From the NCBI RefSeq assembly GCF_030268885.1, contig NZ_BSSA01000003.1, positions 186,001-250,000 of the forward strand: 64,000 nucleotides of DNA. Reading direction: 5' to 3'. Below, piece after piece: positions 63,493 through 64,000 of the stretch. A program made the position numbers and the translations under genes. Positions within the stretch are counted from its first letter, which is position 1. Every line of letters begins with the position of its first letter. Source of the DNA: Kitasatospora phosalacinea. GTDB lineage: Bacteria > Actinomycetota > Actinomycetes > Streptomycetales > Streptomycetaceae. Below the pieces are notes generated by a model. That model had not been told where the DNA came from. It saw only the letters and a program-made list of their open reading frames with translations, and ran no database searches.

Positions 63493-64000
63493 GTGAGTCG
63501 CGGCGAGGAGCGGCCGGTGCGGTGGGTGCGGGCGGTGGCGCGATGGGTCGGGAAGTCCCCGGGGACGTACGTGTGGCTGCTGCTGCTGGCGATCACCAGT
63601 TTCGTGGTGGCGCGGATGGACCCGGCGGCGCTGGAGTACTTCCTGCAGAAGCGTTCCACCAACCTCGACCAGCTCTCCTCGCACCCGGTGCACGCCCTGC
63701 TGGCCAGCCTGATCTGGACCGAGCAGGCGAACTTCCTCTTCTACTTCGTGGTGTTCCACGTCTTCCACGTGCCCGCCGAACGCTGGCTCGGCACCCGCCG
63801 CTGGCTGACGGTCGCGCTGACCGCGCACGTGCTGGCGACCTTCGTCAGCGAGGGCGTGGTCGCCTGGGGCGTCCACCACCACGTGCTGCCGCAGAACATG
63901 TCGACCACGGTGGACGTCGGCGTGTCGTACGCGTTGGCCGGGGTGGAGGGCGTGCTGACGTACCGGCTGGCCGGGGCGTGGCGCTGGGTGTACGGCTGCG
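63493..64000 (+). CDS. rhomboid-like integral membrane protein, cut by the window edge
   Basis: At least 169 residues are visible; the gene continues past the right edge. It is a paralogue of the protein at 31365: STNLDQLSSHPVHALLASLIW, RWLGTRRWLTVALTAHVLAT and VDVGVSYALAGVEGVL align with LQSLSSTDAHNLLVHPALS and DIGVSYGVLASLGAL. GTG at 63493 begins VSRGEERPVRW and is followed by a helix at TYVWLLLLAITSFVV. It is divergent from a TetR gene. Confidence 0.82.
   Translation, partial: MSRGEERPVRWVRAVARWVGKSPGTYVWLLLLAITSFVVARMDPAALEYFLQKRSTNLDQLSSHPVHALLASLIWTEQANFLFYFVVFHVFHVPAERWLGTRRWLTVALTAHVLATFVSEGVVAWGVHHHVLPQNMSTTVDVGVSYALAGVEGVLTYRLAGAWRWVYGC

Overview
The window is chromosomal DNA from a high-GC actinobacterium of the Streptomycetaceae (Streptomyces or Kitasatospora). 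The signs are coding third positions that are almost all G or C, frequent GTG and TTG starts, WhiB-like and RsbW/SigB-type proteins, an NiSOD pair, an actinobacterial Kgd, and a gene order that runs parallel to the S. coelicolor stretch from the das locus through sigH, sodN and the 2-oxoglutarate dehydrogenase to lon. No rRNA, tRNA, integrase, transposase or CRISPR array was recognised.

Left third (1-24.8 kb). A 1 kb non-coding stretch carries DasR-like (dre) sites and leads into a DasA-like sugar-binding lipoprotein and a double-SIS aminosugar enzyme. A sensor kinase with its own dre-like sites follows, then wblE, a diacylglycerol-kinase-like gene, and the SigH-type sigma factor with its RsbW-like anti-sigma factor. 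Next come a GntR/membrane-protein operon with a clear operator, the divergent sodN/sodX pair, a CGNR regulator, a polar amino-acid ABC transporter with a second orphan binding protein, malic enzyme, an MDR reductase, a PadR/DUF4097 operon with two palindromic operators, and a PASTA-less Ser/Thr kinase.

Middle (25-47 kb). The giant Kgd gene has a near-perfect dre-like palindrome upstream. It is followed by an OmpR-type two-component pair, a rhomboid-like membrane protein, a Lon protease with a HAIR-like (HspR) operator, a GtrA protein, a DUF3533 membrane protein, a MarR/MFS efflux pair with twin operators, a PiT phosphate transporter with a PHO box, an NlpC/P60 hydrolase, and an orphan FdhF/YdeP-type molybdopterin oxidoreductase.

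Right third (44-64 kb). A probable sulfur-compound or cysteine-linked island consists of an FAD/NAD(P)-binding protein and ABC permease on the left. On the right are a 26-codon HID...SAxC leader peptide, an SsuD-like flavin monooxygenase, a GNAT protein and an ABC transporter with two binding proteins, most genes overlapping by ATGA or GTGA. Next is a complete, poorly understood STM4015-4014-4013-4012-4011 cassette: LRR protein, ATP-grasp, alkaline-phosphatase-fold hydrolase and two radical SAM proteins. In this copy the ATP-grasp and hydrolase reading frames are joined through a palindromic repeat element with non-Streptomyces codon use. A DUF6745 gene with a small partner, a fumarylacetoacetase-family enzyme, a sortase-type (LAFTG) ALF-repeat surface protein, a TetR regulator and the start of a second rhomboid-like gene close the window.

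The most interesting points are the STM4011-4015 cassette with its repeat-mediated fusion, the spread of dre-like sites to a sensor kinase and to Kgd, and the leader-peptide-controlled transporter/monooxygenase operon.
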